5,352 nucleotides of DNA from an uncultured Lachnospiraceae bacterium (lineage in GTDB: Bacteria > Bacillota_A > Clostridia > Lachnospirales > Lachnospiraceae): NCBI GenBank assembly GCA_910588595.1, contig CAJUQU010000285.1:1-5352 (forward strand). Direction: 5' to 3'. The notes beneath the pieces were generated by a model, which was not told the DNA's origin, searched no databases, and saw nothing but the letters and a program-made list of their open reading frames with translations. The position numbers and the translations under genes are program-made. Below are positions 1 through 5,352 of the stretch, in pieces. Numbering within the stretch: the stretch's first letter is position 1; each line of letters opens with the position of its first letter.

Positions 1-209
1 TTATTTTGATATTGGTTTCTATCATTTTTACAGTGATTGTTTTGATGCAGGAAGGTAAATCCGCAGGACTTGGTGCGATCAGCGGTGTAGCTGAGACTTA
101 CTGGGGCAAGAACAAAGGCCGTTCCATGGAGGGGGCGCTTGTCAAGTTTACCAAGATATTGGGCATTGTATTTATGCTGCTTGCAATTGTTTTAAATATC
201 AATTTCTAA
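1..209 (+). CDS. secG: Preprotein translocase subunit SecG, 5'-truncated
   Basis: SecG is the small, non-essential subunit of the SecYEG channel in the cytoplasmic membrane and assists SecA-driven protein export. The visible part is about 67-68 residues and ends at TAA 207-209. It shows the end of a first membrane segment (ILVSIIFTVIVLM), then the family's signature loop QEGKSAGLGAISG with GKNKGRSMEG, then a second hydrophobic helix (KILGIVFMLLAIVLNI) at the very C-terminus. This is the usual two-helix SecG topology. The reading frame is open to the window edge (codon ATT at 3-5), and the TTG at 6 sits inside the first helix, so the true start lies upstream and a few residues are missing. It is followed by a hairpin terminator and then by rnr, a gene order common in Firmicutes. 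The identification is firm; only the N-terminus is unknown. Confidence 0.93.
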   Translation, partial: ILILVSIIFTVIVLMQEGKSAGLGAISGVAETYWGKNKGRSMEGALVKFTKILGIVFMLLAIVLNINF

Positions 210-228
210 TATTTAAGATAAAACCATG

Positions 229-256
229 AAACACTCTTGTAATAAGAGTGTTTTTT
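229..256 (+). terminator. Rho-independent terminator after secG
   Basis: A perfect inverted repeat has arms AAACACTCTT (229-238) and AAGAGTGTTT (244-253), a five-base loop GTAAT and a run of six T at 251-256. The stem is AT-rich, so moderately stable. CATG at 225-228 and CATG at 257-260 could extend the stem across a bulge of T residues. It lies 20 bases after the secG stop and about 100 bases before the rnr start, so it probably ends secG transcripts. Some read-through into rnr remains possible. Confidence 0.82.
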
Positions 257-347
257 CATGATAAGGATCTGTGAGTAAATGTCTCTGCCACGGAGGAGTC
301 AAAGGGGCAGACAAAACTGTGCAATTTGTGTTTGATGTATTTGATCA

Positions 348-354
348 AGAAGGG
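348..354 (+). promoter_or_regulatory. Ribosome binding site that sets the rnr start
   Basis: AGAAGGG lies six bases before ATG 361, an ideal Shine-Dalgarno spacing. The alternative in-frame GTG at 271 has only an AAGGA (263-267) three bases before it, which is too close. This site therefore favours initiation at 361. Confidence 0.7.
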
Positions 355-360
355 ATAGAA

Positions 361-2517
361 ATGTCAGATAAGAGAAAGAAAGTGATCATGGATCTGGTAT
401 CGGCGGAATTTTACGTGCCGATGAAAGAGAAAGAGCTTGCAGTCATGCTGCAGGTCTCGAAGGAGGACAGAGGGGAGCTGAACCGCATCCTGAACGAACT
501 CCTGGCGGAAGGAAAGCTGTCACTCACCAAGAAGGGAAAGTTTATCAAGGCGAAATATTCGGATAAGGAGCTTGTCGGGACTTTTATCAGTCATCCGAAG
601 GGATTTGGATTTGTGGAGATCGAAGGAAGGGACGAGGATCTGTACATTCCGGAGAATTTTGTGAACGGGGCATTCCACAAGGATACAGTCAGGGTGTCAC
701 TGTTGTCAGGATACAGTGCAGGACAGAATGGCAGACGGCAGGAGGCACAGGTTATAGAGATCCTGGCGAGGGGCATGAAGCAGATCGTGGGAATCTATGA
801 CAAGAGCAATAAGAACTATGGATTCGTAATGCCGGACAACACGAAAGTCGGTGAGGATATCTTTGTGCCGGTGGAGCGCTCCAAGGGGGCTGTATCAGGG
901 CACAAAGTGGTCTGCGAGATCACAGATTACGGCAAAAACAACCGGAAGCCGGAGGGAAAGATAACGGAGATCCTGGGGCATGTCAACGACCCCGGCGTGG
1001 ATATCATGTCGATCGTGAAGGGCTATGAGCTCCCGACCGAATTTTCCGAGAAGATCATGCACCAGGTGGAGCGGGTGGCAAATGAAGTGTCCGAGGCGGA
1101 TATGGCAGGGCGGCGTGACCTGCGCGCTGTACAGATGGTGACGATCGACGGCGAGGATGCGAAAGACCTCGACGATGCGGTCAGCCTCACCAGAGACGGC
1201 GCGCTGTACCAGCTGGGTGTGCACATCGCGGATGTGACCAACTATGTGCAGGAGAACTCTGCGCTGGACTGGGAGGCGAGAGAGCGCGGAACGAGTGTCT
1301 ATCTGGTGGACAGGGTGATCCCCATGCTGCCGCATAAGCTCTCCAACGGTATCTGTTCCCTGAATGCGGGGGAGAACAGGCTGGCGCTGAGCTGTCTCAT
1401 GACGATCGATCAGAAGGGCGAGGTGGTGAGCCATGAGATCGTGGAGTCCGTCATCAGGGTGGACCGGCGCATGTCCTACACGAGTGTGAAAAAGATTCTG
1501 GACGACAAAGATGAAGAGACATGCAGGGAGTACGAAGAGCTGGTGCCGATGTTTGAATTGATGCGGGAGCTTGCCGGAATACTGCGTGAGAAGCGCAAAA
1601 AGAGGGGTTCTATTGATTTTGATTTCCCGGAGAGCAAGATCATCCTGGACGGACAGGGACATCCGGTCGAGATCAAGCCGTATGAGCGGAATGTGGCGAC
1701 CAAGATCATAGAGGATTTTATGCTGATCGCCAACGAGACTGTCGCGGAGCACTTTCACTGGATGGAGCTGCCGTTCGTGTACAGGACGCACGACAATCCC
1801 GATCCGGAAAAGATCAGCAAACTTGGCACGTTTATAAGGAATTTCGGATATTCGATCAAGAGCAGGCAGGAGGAGATCCATCCCAAGGAATTGCAGAAAC
1901 TGCTCGCGAAGATCGAGGACACACCAGAGGAGGCGCTGATCAGCAGACTGACGCTGAGAAGTATGAAGCAGGCAAAGTACACGATAGACTGCACGGGGCA
2001 TTTCGGGCTGGCGTGCCAGTATTACTGTCACTTCACCTCACCGATCCGGCGCTATCCTGATCTGCAGATCCACCGCATCATCAAAGAGCAGATCCGCGGA
2101 AGGCTGAACGAGAAGCGCATCGAACATTACAGTGAGATCCTGCCGGAGGTGGCAAAGCACTCGTCTGAGATGGAACGGCGTGCGGACGAGGCGGAGCGTG
2201 AGACTGACAAGCTCAAGAAAGTCGAGTTCATGGAGCAGCATATCGGCGAGATCTACGAGGGTGTGATCTCCTCGATCACAACGTGGGGCGTGTATGTGGA
2301 GCTGCCCAACACGATCGAGGGCATGATCCATGTTTCCATGCTGCCGGGAGATTATTTCTACTATGATGACGAGACTTACGAGATGGTGGGGCAGGCTACG
2401 GATATCCGGTATAAGCTCGGACAGAAGATACTGGTCAGGGTCAACGCGACAGACAGGCTCCTCAGGACGATCGATTTTGACATTCCACTGGAAAATGGTG
2501 AAGAGAGGGAATTATAA
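361..2517 (+). CDS. rnr: Ribonuclease R (RNase II/RNB family 3'-5' exoribonuclease)
   Basis: RNase R is a cytoplasmic processive 3'-5' exoribonuclease. It degrades structured RNA and the faulty mRNAs released by trans-translation. From ATG 361 the protein is 718 residues. In order it shows an N-terminal winged-helix segment (about 1-65), a first cold-shock domain (about 73-115, with KGFGFVEI), a second one (about 144-210, with NYGFVMP), the RNB catalytic domain (about 250-580) and a C-terminal S1 domain (about 630-710). The catalytic motif TIDGEDAKDLDDA gives D263, D269, D271 and D272, the four metal-binding aspartates of the family. The downstream SPIRRYPDLQIHR (560-572) carries the conserved arginines. 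The chain ends soon after S1 with an acidic tail and lacks the lysine-rich extension of the E. coli enzyme. The frame stays open back to GTG 271 (30 extra residues), but that stretch looks unlike the family and has a poorly spaced ribosome site. The stop overlaps the smpB start by one base. Confidence 0.97.
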   Translation: MSDKRKKVIMDLVSAEFYVPMKEKELAVMLQVSKEDRGELNRILNELLAEGKLSLTKKGKFIKAKYSDKELVGTFISHPKGFGFVEIEGRDEDLYIPENFVNGAFHKDTVRVSLLSGYSAGQNGRRQEAQVIEILARGMKQIVGIYDKSNKNYGFVMPDNTKVGEDIFVPVERSKGAVSGHKVVCEITDYGKNNRKPEGKITEILGHVNDPGVDIMSIVKGYELPTEFSEKIMHQVERVANEVSEADMAGRRDLRAVQMVTIDGEDAKDLDDAVSLTRDGALYQLGVHIADVTNYVQENSALDWEARERGTSVYLVDRVIPMLPHKLSNGICSLNAGENRLALSCLMTIDQKGEVVSHEIVESVIRVDRRMSYTSVKKILDDKDEETCREYEELVPMFELMRELAGILREKRKKRGSIDFDFPESKIILDGQGHPVEIKPYERNVATKIIEDFMLIANETVAEHFHWMELPFVYRTHDNPDPEKISKLGTFIRNFGYSIKSRQEEIHPKELQKLLAKIEDTPEEALISRLTLRSMKQAKYTIDCTGHFGLACQYYCHFTSPIRRYPDLQIHRIIKEQIRGRLNEKRIEHYSEILPEVAKHSSEMERRADEAERETDKLKKVEFMEQHIGEIYEGVISSITTWGVYVELPNTIEGMIHVSMLPGDYFYYDDETYEMVGQATDIRYKLGQKILVRVNATDRLLRTIDFDIPLENGEEREL

Positions 2518-2987
2518 TGGCAAAGAATGAGGCAATGAAGCTGGTTGCCAACAATAAGAAGGCATATCATGACTATTTTATAGAGGAGAAGTATGAGTGC
2601 GGTATCGCGCTCCACGGCACGGAAGTGAAGTCCCTGCGCATGGGCAAGTGCAGCATCAAGGAGGCGTTCGTCCGCATCGAGAATGCGGAGGTTTTCGTGT
2701 ATGGCATGCATATCTCCCCGTACGAGAAGGGGAATATCTTTAATAAAGATCCCCTGCGCGTGAAAAAGCTGCTGCTGCACAAGCAGGAGATCAACAAGCT
2801 TCTGGGAAAGATCAAGGAAAAGGGATATACGCTGGTGCCGCTGCAGGTGTACTTTTCCAACGGCAGGGCGAAGGTGGAGATCGGGCTTGCGCGCGGCAAG
2901 AAACTGTATGACAAGCGCGATGACATCGCGAAGAAGGACGCGCGGCGCGAGACGGAGCGCGAGTTTAAGGTGAAGAATCTTTATTAG
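2517..2987 (+). CDS. smpB: SsrA-binding protein SmpB
   Basis: SmpB binds the tRNA-like domain of tmRNA, brings it into the empty A site of stalled ribosomes and places its C-terminal tail in the vacant mRNA channel. The 156-residue length is typical. Recognisable family blocks are NKKAYHDYFIEEKYECGI, GTEVKSLR, KEAFVRIENAEVFVYGMHISPY (read across residues 47-69), KEKGYTLVPLQVYF and GKKLYDKRDDIAKKDARRE. The last one begins the basic C-terminal tail. ATG 2517 shares its A with the rnr stop TAA (2515-2517). AGAGGG (2505-2510), inside the rnr 3' end, lies six bases upstream and serves as its ribosome site, so translation is probably coupled to rnr. A hairpin terminator begins at the last base of the stop codon. 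No ssrA gene follows within the window. Confidence 0.97.
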   Translation: MAKNEAMKLVANNKKAYHDYFIEEKYECGIALHGTEVKSLRMGKCSIKEAFVRIENAEVFVYGMHISPYEKGNIFNKDPLRVKKLLLHKQEINKLLGKIKEKGYTLVPLQVYFSNGRAKVEIGLARGKKLYDKRDDIAKKDARRETEREFKVKNLY

Positions 2988-3010
2988 GGGGCAGGCAGCC
3001 CCCTTGATTT
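2987..3010 (+). terminator. Rho-independent terminator of rnr-smpB
   Basis: A GC-rich stem GGGGGC (2987-2992) / GCCCCC (2998-3003) with loop AGGCA is followed by the T-rich stretch TTGATTTTT. It begins at the final base of the smpB stop codon. It points to the + strand: the - strand reading of the same hairpin is followed by an A-rich stretch rather than a T run, so it is a poor terminator for the converging gene that ends at 3022. Confidence 0.82.
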
Positions 3011-3021
3011 TTAGATTGGTT

Positions 3022-3930
3022 TTAGTCCTCGCGGCTCCGCGCGGTGATGATCCACGGTGCGGGATCAGACTTAAAGGTGTTGTTGCTGCGAAGCTTTGTC
3101 ACAGACACCTGTATCGTCTCCACGTCGGCGAGTCCGAGCTCATGCAGTGTGTCTGGCAATCCGGCAGCAGTCTTGAAGTCAAGTGTGTAGATCACCACAT
3201 TGATGTTTGGGTTGAGCTTTGTGAGGCATTCAAGCTCCTGTTCCGTGCTTGCCGACGCGACCAGGAATACCAGCGAGGGGACGGGACACTCCGCCATGGT
3301 CTCCTCGTCCACATGGTCGATGATCCTGATATTGTGGAGATCAAAGTGTGACACATTGTCCTCGAGTGTGGAGCGGTCCGCTTTGCTGTACTCAACTGCG
3401 ATGACAGAGCCTTCTGCGGCGATGAGCGCGGCCTCGATCGCGATGCTCTCGCCGCCGATCACACAGATATCATCCTGCGGGTCGACCATCATCTTGCTGA
3501 GGATGATCGAGCGGATCTCGCTGCCCACATAGTGGATCGAGCCGCGCTGGAGCTTCTCGTTGCTCAGACCGATGCGGGAGGAATTTCTGGCGTTCGGGTT
3601 GATGATGAGCATGCCCGCGGAGGCGTTGATACCGCGGTTGATCATATTCTTGATCTGGTTGTGCAGGATCTCGCCGCTCGGGTCGGAACCTTCATTGTAC
3701 CAGACCTCGCACTCGCCCAGACCGGCGTTCCACAGGCGGTAGAAGATATCGTCGATCCCGGCGTTAGTGAACACCAGTGTGGTCTTGTGTGCCTCCACTG
3801 TGGGGATCACGTTCTTGTTCTTCTTGGTGATATCGATGATCTTGACATGTTCAAGGTCGATCGGTGTGTTCTGCGAGTAGTACTGCAGCCAGCTCAAAAT
3901 GATCTCATTTGTAAAAATCTGTTTTTCCAT
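3022..3930 (-). CDS. CbiT/CobL-like methyltransferase-fold protein with a degenerate SAM loop
   Basis: This 302-residue protein resembles the fused CbiE-CbiT (CobL) precorrin methyltransferases of cobalamin synthesis. Residues about 50-110 recall the later part of a CbiE domain (LVFTNAGIDDIFYRLWNAGL, then WYNEGSDPSGEI). From about 118 the CbiT half follows: GLSNEKL, VGSEIRSIILSKM, IEAALIAAEGSVIAVE and the C-terminal PAPWIITAR, matching the usual 'NPVWII.A' ending. The N-terminal glycine-rich start of CbiE is missing and the protein is roughly 100 residues shorter than a normal CobL. Where CbiT has the SAM loop DxGxGxG, this protein reads I155-C-V-I-G-G-E161, losing the aspartate and two glycines while keeping E166 and the acidic E180. 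Catalysis is therefore doubtful, and no other cobalamin gene is visible. ATG 3930 has AAGGGAG (3945-3939) eight bases upstream. The gene converges on smpB and lies 66 bases after the - strand gene upstream of it. Family placement is from recalled motifs; the function is not known. Confidence 0.78.
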   Translation of the reverse strand: MEKQIFTNEIILSWLQYYSQNTPIDLEHVKIIDITKKNKNVIPTVEAHKTTLVFTNAGIDDIFYRLWNAGLGECEVWYNEGSDPSGEILHNQIKNMINRGINASAGMLIINPNARNSSRIGLSNEKLQRGSIHYVGSEIRSIILSKMMVDPQDDICVIGGESIAIEAALIAAEGSVIAVEYSKADRSTLEDNVSHFDLHNIRIIDHVDEETMAECPVPSLVFLVASASTEQELECLTKLNPNINVVIYTLDFKTAAGLPDTLHELGLADVETIQVSVTKLRSNNTFKSDPAPWIITARSRED

Positions 3931-3969
3931 AGTTTGTGCTCCCTTGTTGATATTTTATATGATTGTTTT

Positions 3970-4000
3970 GTAATAAGTTCTGTTCGTGAAAAGTTGTCAA
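3970..4000 (-). promoter_or_regulatory. Possible promoter of the CbiT-like gene
   Basis: On the - strand a perfect TTGACA (4000-3995) overlaps the stop codon of the upstream gene. The best nearby -10 is TATTAC (3975-3970), which matches four of six consensus positions at a long 19-base spacing. An AT-rich stretch (3959-3951) lies further downstream. The -35 is good and the -10 is weak, so this is only a candidate. The gene could equally be read from upstream. Confidence 0.25.
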
Positions 4001-5094
4001 AATCCGATTTTCAGGGATCGGCCATTCACATAGACCCCCTCGGAGAGCGTTATGGGCAGCTTTTGTTCCATGGAAAAGCCGCAGGTCTCCCCATCCCTCA
4101 GCACGGCGCCTTCCTGTATGATATACGAACATAGGTCGAATATCAGGTCATAGATCTCGGCAGGAGTCTGGCTGCTGTCTATCACTTCCAGCTCTTCTTT
4201 TCCAAATGACCGCAGACCGTTGGTCCAGCAGCTGGTTCCTTTTTCATTGTGATACAATCCGATGAACACCAGATCCATCAAGGGAATCTCGCCCTCTTTC
4301 ATGAGCATTGCCGACTGAATATAATTCTCCGGCAGCCACACTGTACCGCAATCGTAGATCCCCAAAGCGTTGGAGGCTTTCAGGCAAGTGGAAGCAACCT
4401 TGACATAGAGTTTCCCGGCTTCTAAGGATGCCGCGCCCAGAACAGCGACCAGCAGATGAGCCTGATGGTTCTTTGCGGCGGCAACGGATCCTTCACGGGT
4501 CATGAAATTGCTGTTGGCCCAGTATTCCGCTTCGCCGTCGGGGACTGGAATTTCCATCAGGCCGATCGTTACGACCAGATTGTTTTCGTAAAACACAATG
4601 GCTGTCCCGTCGTCTTTTGGATCCTCCGGAGCTTCCGGGCATCTGATTCCCCAGTCCTCCATAAGGGTAGTGCGGAATTGTTCGGTGTCAAATTCCGGTG
4701 TGTACAAGAGCACAAAGCCTACAAATTTTTCGGCAGTTTGTCCGTTGTCGTCATCTCCATCTCCATCTGTTTGCGCTTCGGCGCGCTCTTTCCAGTATTG
4801 ACGGATTTTTTCTACCATCGCAACACATTTTTCCTGTGCGGTGGAGGGATCATACGGTTCCATCTCACTGTAGATATGACCGCAGTGACCTACCCCGTCC
4901 CCCTCATAGCCTCCGCAGACAGCTACTTTCCATGAACTGAATAAAGTTTTCTTAAATTTGAAGATGTAATAGTGCAGACCGTGCAGATCAAAAGTTCCTG
5001 CGATCTCAAGCTTTGCAGGTTTTCTCCCGAGTTCCTTTGCGTGGGAGAGCCAGTCCTCCATCACTGCCGTGGCTGCTTTTTCCTGTGTATTCAT
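3997..5094 (-). CDS. DUF4261-like protein with an extra N-terminal domain
   Basis: I recognise no biochemical function. The 365-residue protein has three parts. Residues 1-105 form a compact domain with aromatic-rich strands (HGLHYYIFKFKKTLFSSWKV) and a cluster C60, H70, C71, H73, ending in a helix (MVEKIRQYWKERAE). Residues 106-119 are an acidic, low-complexity linker (TDGDGDDDNG). Residues 123-365 resemble the DUF4261 family: FVGFVLLYTPEFDTEQF, then AIVFYENNLVVTIGLMEIPV, a tryptophan-bearing EYWANSNFMTREG, and KNHQAHLLVAVLGA, the histidine-containing block I associate with that family. No signal peptide or membrane helix is evident, so it is probably cytoplasmic. ATG 5094 is well supported by AAGGAGA (5107-5101) six bases upstream. 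It is followed at 66 bases by the CbiT-like gene on the same strand. DUF-type proteins of this sort sometimes accompany toxin-immunity loci, but no toxin gene is present here. The family name is recalled from sequence appearance. Confidence 0.8.
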   Translation of the reverse strand: MNTQEKAATAVMEDWLSHAKELGRKPAKLEIAGTFDLHGLHYYIFKFKKTLFSSWKVAVCGGYEGDGVGHCGHIYSEMEPYDPSTAQEKCVAMVEKIRQYWKERAEAQTDGDGDDDNGQTAEKFVGFVLLYTPEFDTEQFRTTLMEDWGIRCPEAPEDPKDDGTAIVFYENNLVVTIGLMEIPVPDGEAEYWANSNFMTREGSVAAAKNHQAHLLVAVLGAASLEAGKLYVKVASTCLKASNALGIYDCGTVWLPENYIQSAMLMKEGEIPLMDLVFIGLYHNEKGTSCWTNGLRSFGKEELEVIDSSQTPAEIYDLIFDLCSYIIQEGAVLRDGETCGFSMEQKLPITLSEGVYVNGRSLKIGF

Positions 5095-5136
5095 TTGTAG
5101 TCTCCTTGTTTATCATTTATTTTTAAAGAATTTCTA

Positions 5137-5165
5137 ATCTGTACAGTAGCATTTGCCGCTGTCCA
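5137..5165 (-). promoter_or_regulatory. Possible promoter of the DUF4261-like gene
   Basis: On the - strand TGGACA (5165-5160) matches five of six -35 positions and is followed, about 14 bases later, by an extended -10-like TG-TACAGAT (5145-5137). The -10 match is poor. The position, 43-71 bases before ATG 5094, is reasonable. Only a weak candidate. Confidence 0.2.
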
Positions 5166-5178
5166 TGTTTTCCATAGT

Positions 5179-5193
5179 TCGGACAATGTCCGA
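5179..5193. repeat. Perfect 7-bp inverted repeat, possible operator
   Basis: TCGGACA-A-TGTCCGA is a perfect palindrome with 7-bp arms around one base. A third TGTCC copy lies at 5160-5164, overlapping the candidate -35. It sits in the intergenic region about 85 bases upstream of the DUF4261-like gene. The size suits a dimeric repressor site, but one copy in a short gap could be chance. Confidence 0.35.
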
Positions 5194-5252
5194 TGTGTGC
5201 TGTTATCCTATTTTTCACGGGCGATCGTGCCGATTGGTTAAAATATCCCAGT

Positions 5253-5304
5253 TTATGTCAAAGCCTCCAAAGCAGCGAAACACTCGTCTGTGTCATAGGA
5301 TGAT
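5253..5304 (-). CDS. Possible C-terminal end of a truncated upstream gene
   Basis: On the - strand, reading from the last genomic base, codons 5303-5256 give SSYDTDECFAALEALT and then TAA (5255-5253). The composition looks like a real helical protein end, and the direction matches the two following - strand genes, with a gap of 158 bases to ATG 5094. Only 16 codons are visible before the sequence turns into adapter, so neither coding status nor family can be established. Confidence 0.25.
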
Positions 5305-5352
5305 AGATCGGAAGAGCACACGTCTGAACTCCAGTCACTGACAACCATCTCG
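5305..5352 (+). other. Illumina TruSeq adapter and index (sequencing artefact)
   Basis: Bases 5305-5338 match the 34-base TruSeq indexed-adapter sequence (beginning AGATCGGAAGAGC, ending CCAGTCAC). They are followed by eight bases TGACAACC (5339-5346) in the position of the i7 index, then ATCTCG (5347-5352), the first six bases of the constant P7 side. This is read-through into the library adapter that was not trimmed before assembly. Genomic sequence ends at 5304, and any feature crossing that point is not real. Confidence 0.98.

Noticed and set aside
181..210. Promoter-like TTGCAA, 18 bases, TCTAAT at the end of secG
   Set aside because: Any transcript would start just before the terminator hairpin at 229-256 and be stopped there; AT-rich coding sequence gives such matches by chance.
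279..335. Small frame starting ATG 279 (18 codons) in the rnr leader
   Set aside because: No ribosome site at a suitable distance and a very basic, unconvincing peptide; no reason to call a leader peptide.
895..2031. Long - strand open frame (378 codons) opposite rnr
   Set aside because: It lies wholly antisense to the clear RNase R coding sequence, is rich in His, Arg and Leu as expected of a shadow frame, and has no recognisable domain.
3030..3041. Inverted repeat CGCGG-CT-CCGCG near the end of the CbiT-like gene
   Set aside because: It lies inside coding sequence (ARSRED end) and no T run follows on either strand, so it is not a terminator.
3532..4134. + strand open frame of 200 codons
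   Set aside because: It is antisense to the CbiT-like gene and crosses its start and the intergenic gap; the opposite strand has a good ribosome site and recognisable domains.
4456..4935. + strand open frame of 159 codons
   Set aside because: Antisense to the DUF4261-like gene, with no ribosome site or family resemblance.
5139..5146. Palindrome CTGTACAG
   Set aside because: Only eight bases with no extension of the arms; too common by chance to call a site.
5153..5341. + strand frame of 62 codons from TTG
   Set aside because: It ends inside the Illumina adapter (RKSTRLNSSH), has no ribosome site, and is not a gene.

Overview
This is a chromosomal segment from a low-to-moderate GC Firmicute, most likely a gut Clostridium-type organism of the Lachnospiraceae. 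That placement rests on the order secG-rnr-smpB, on strong AAGGAG-type ribosome binding sites, and on the wording of the SecG and SmpB proteins. It is a judgement from protein appearance, not from a search.

Layout. Bases 1-209 hold the 3' part of secG (SecYEG translocon subunit), followed by a rho-independent terminator at 229-256. rnr (RNase R, best start 361) and smpB (tmRNA-binding protein) form a tight + strand pair: the rnr stop and the smpB start share a base (TAATG), and a second hairpin terminator follows smpB at 2987-3010. Two genes on the - strand then converge on this pair. The first, 3022-3930, is a CbiT/CobL-like methyltransferase-fold protein whose SAM-binding loop looks eroded. 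The second, 3997-5094, is a 365-residue protein whose second half resembles the DUF4261 family. Bases 5095-5304 hold no complete gene; they contain a perfect 7-bp inverted repeat and perhaps the last codons of another - strand gene.

The last 48 bases (5305-5352) are not biological. They are Illumina TruSeq adapter, including an 8-base index and the start of the P7 tail, so the genome sequence ends at 5304.

How the genes work together. RNase R and SmpB are both part of trans-translation and quality control of stalled ribosomes: SmpB delivers tmRNA and RNase R degrades the released, faulty mRNA. Their one-base overlap fits coupled expression. The ssrA (tmRNA) gene, often next to smpB, is not seen here. 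The two - strand genes have no evident link to that pathway or to each other beyond shared direction and a 66-base gap.

I found no CRISPR array, transposase, tRNA or rRNA. The points most worth a second look are the adapter tail, the degenerate CobL-like protein, and the unassigned N-terminal domain of the DUF4261-like protein.
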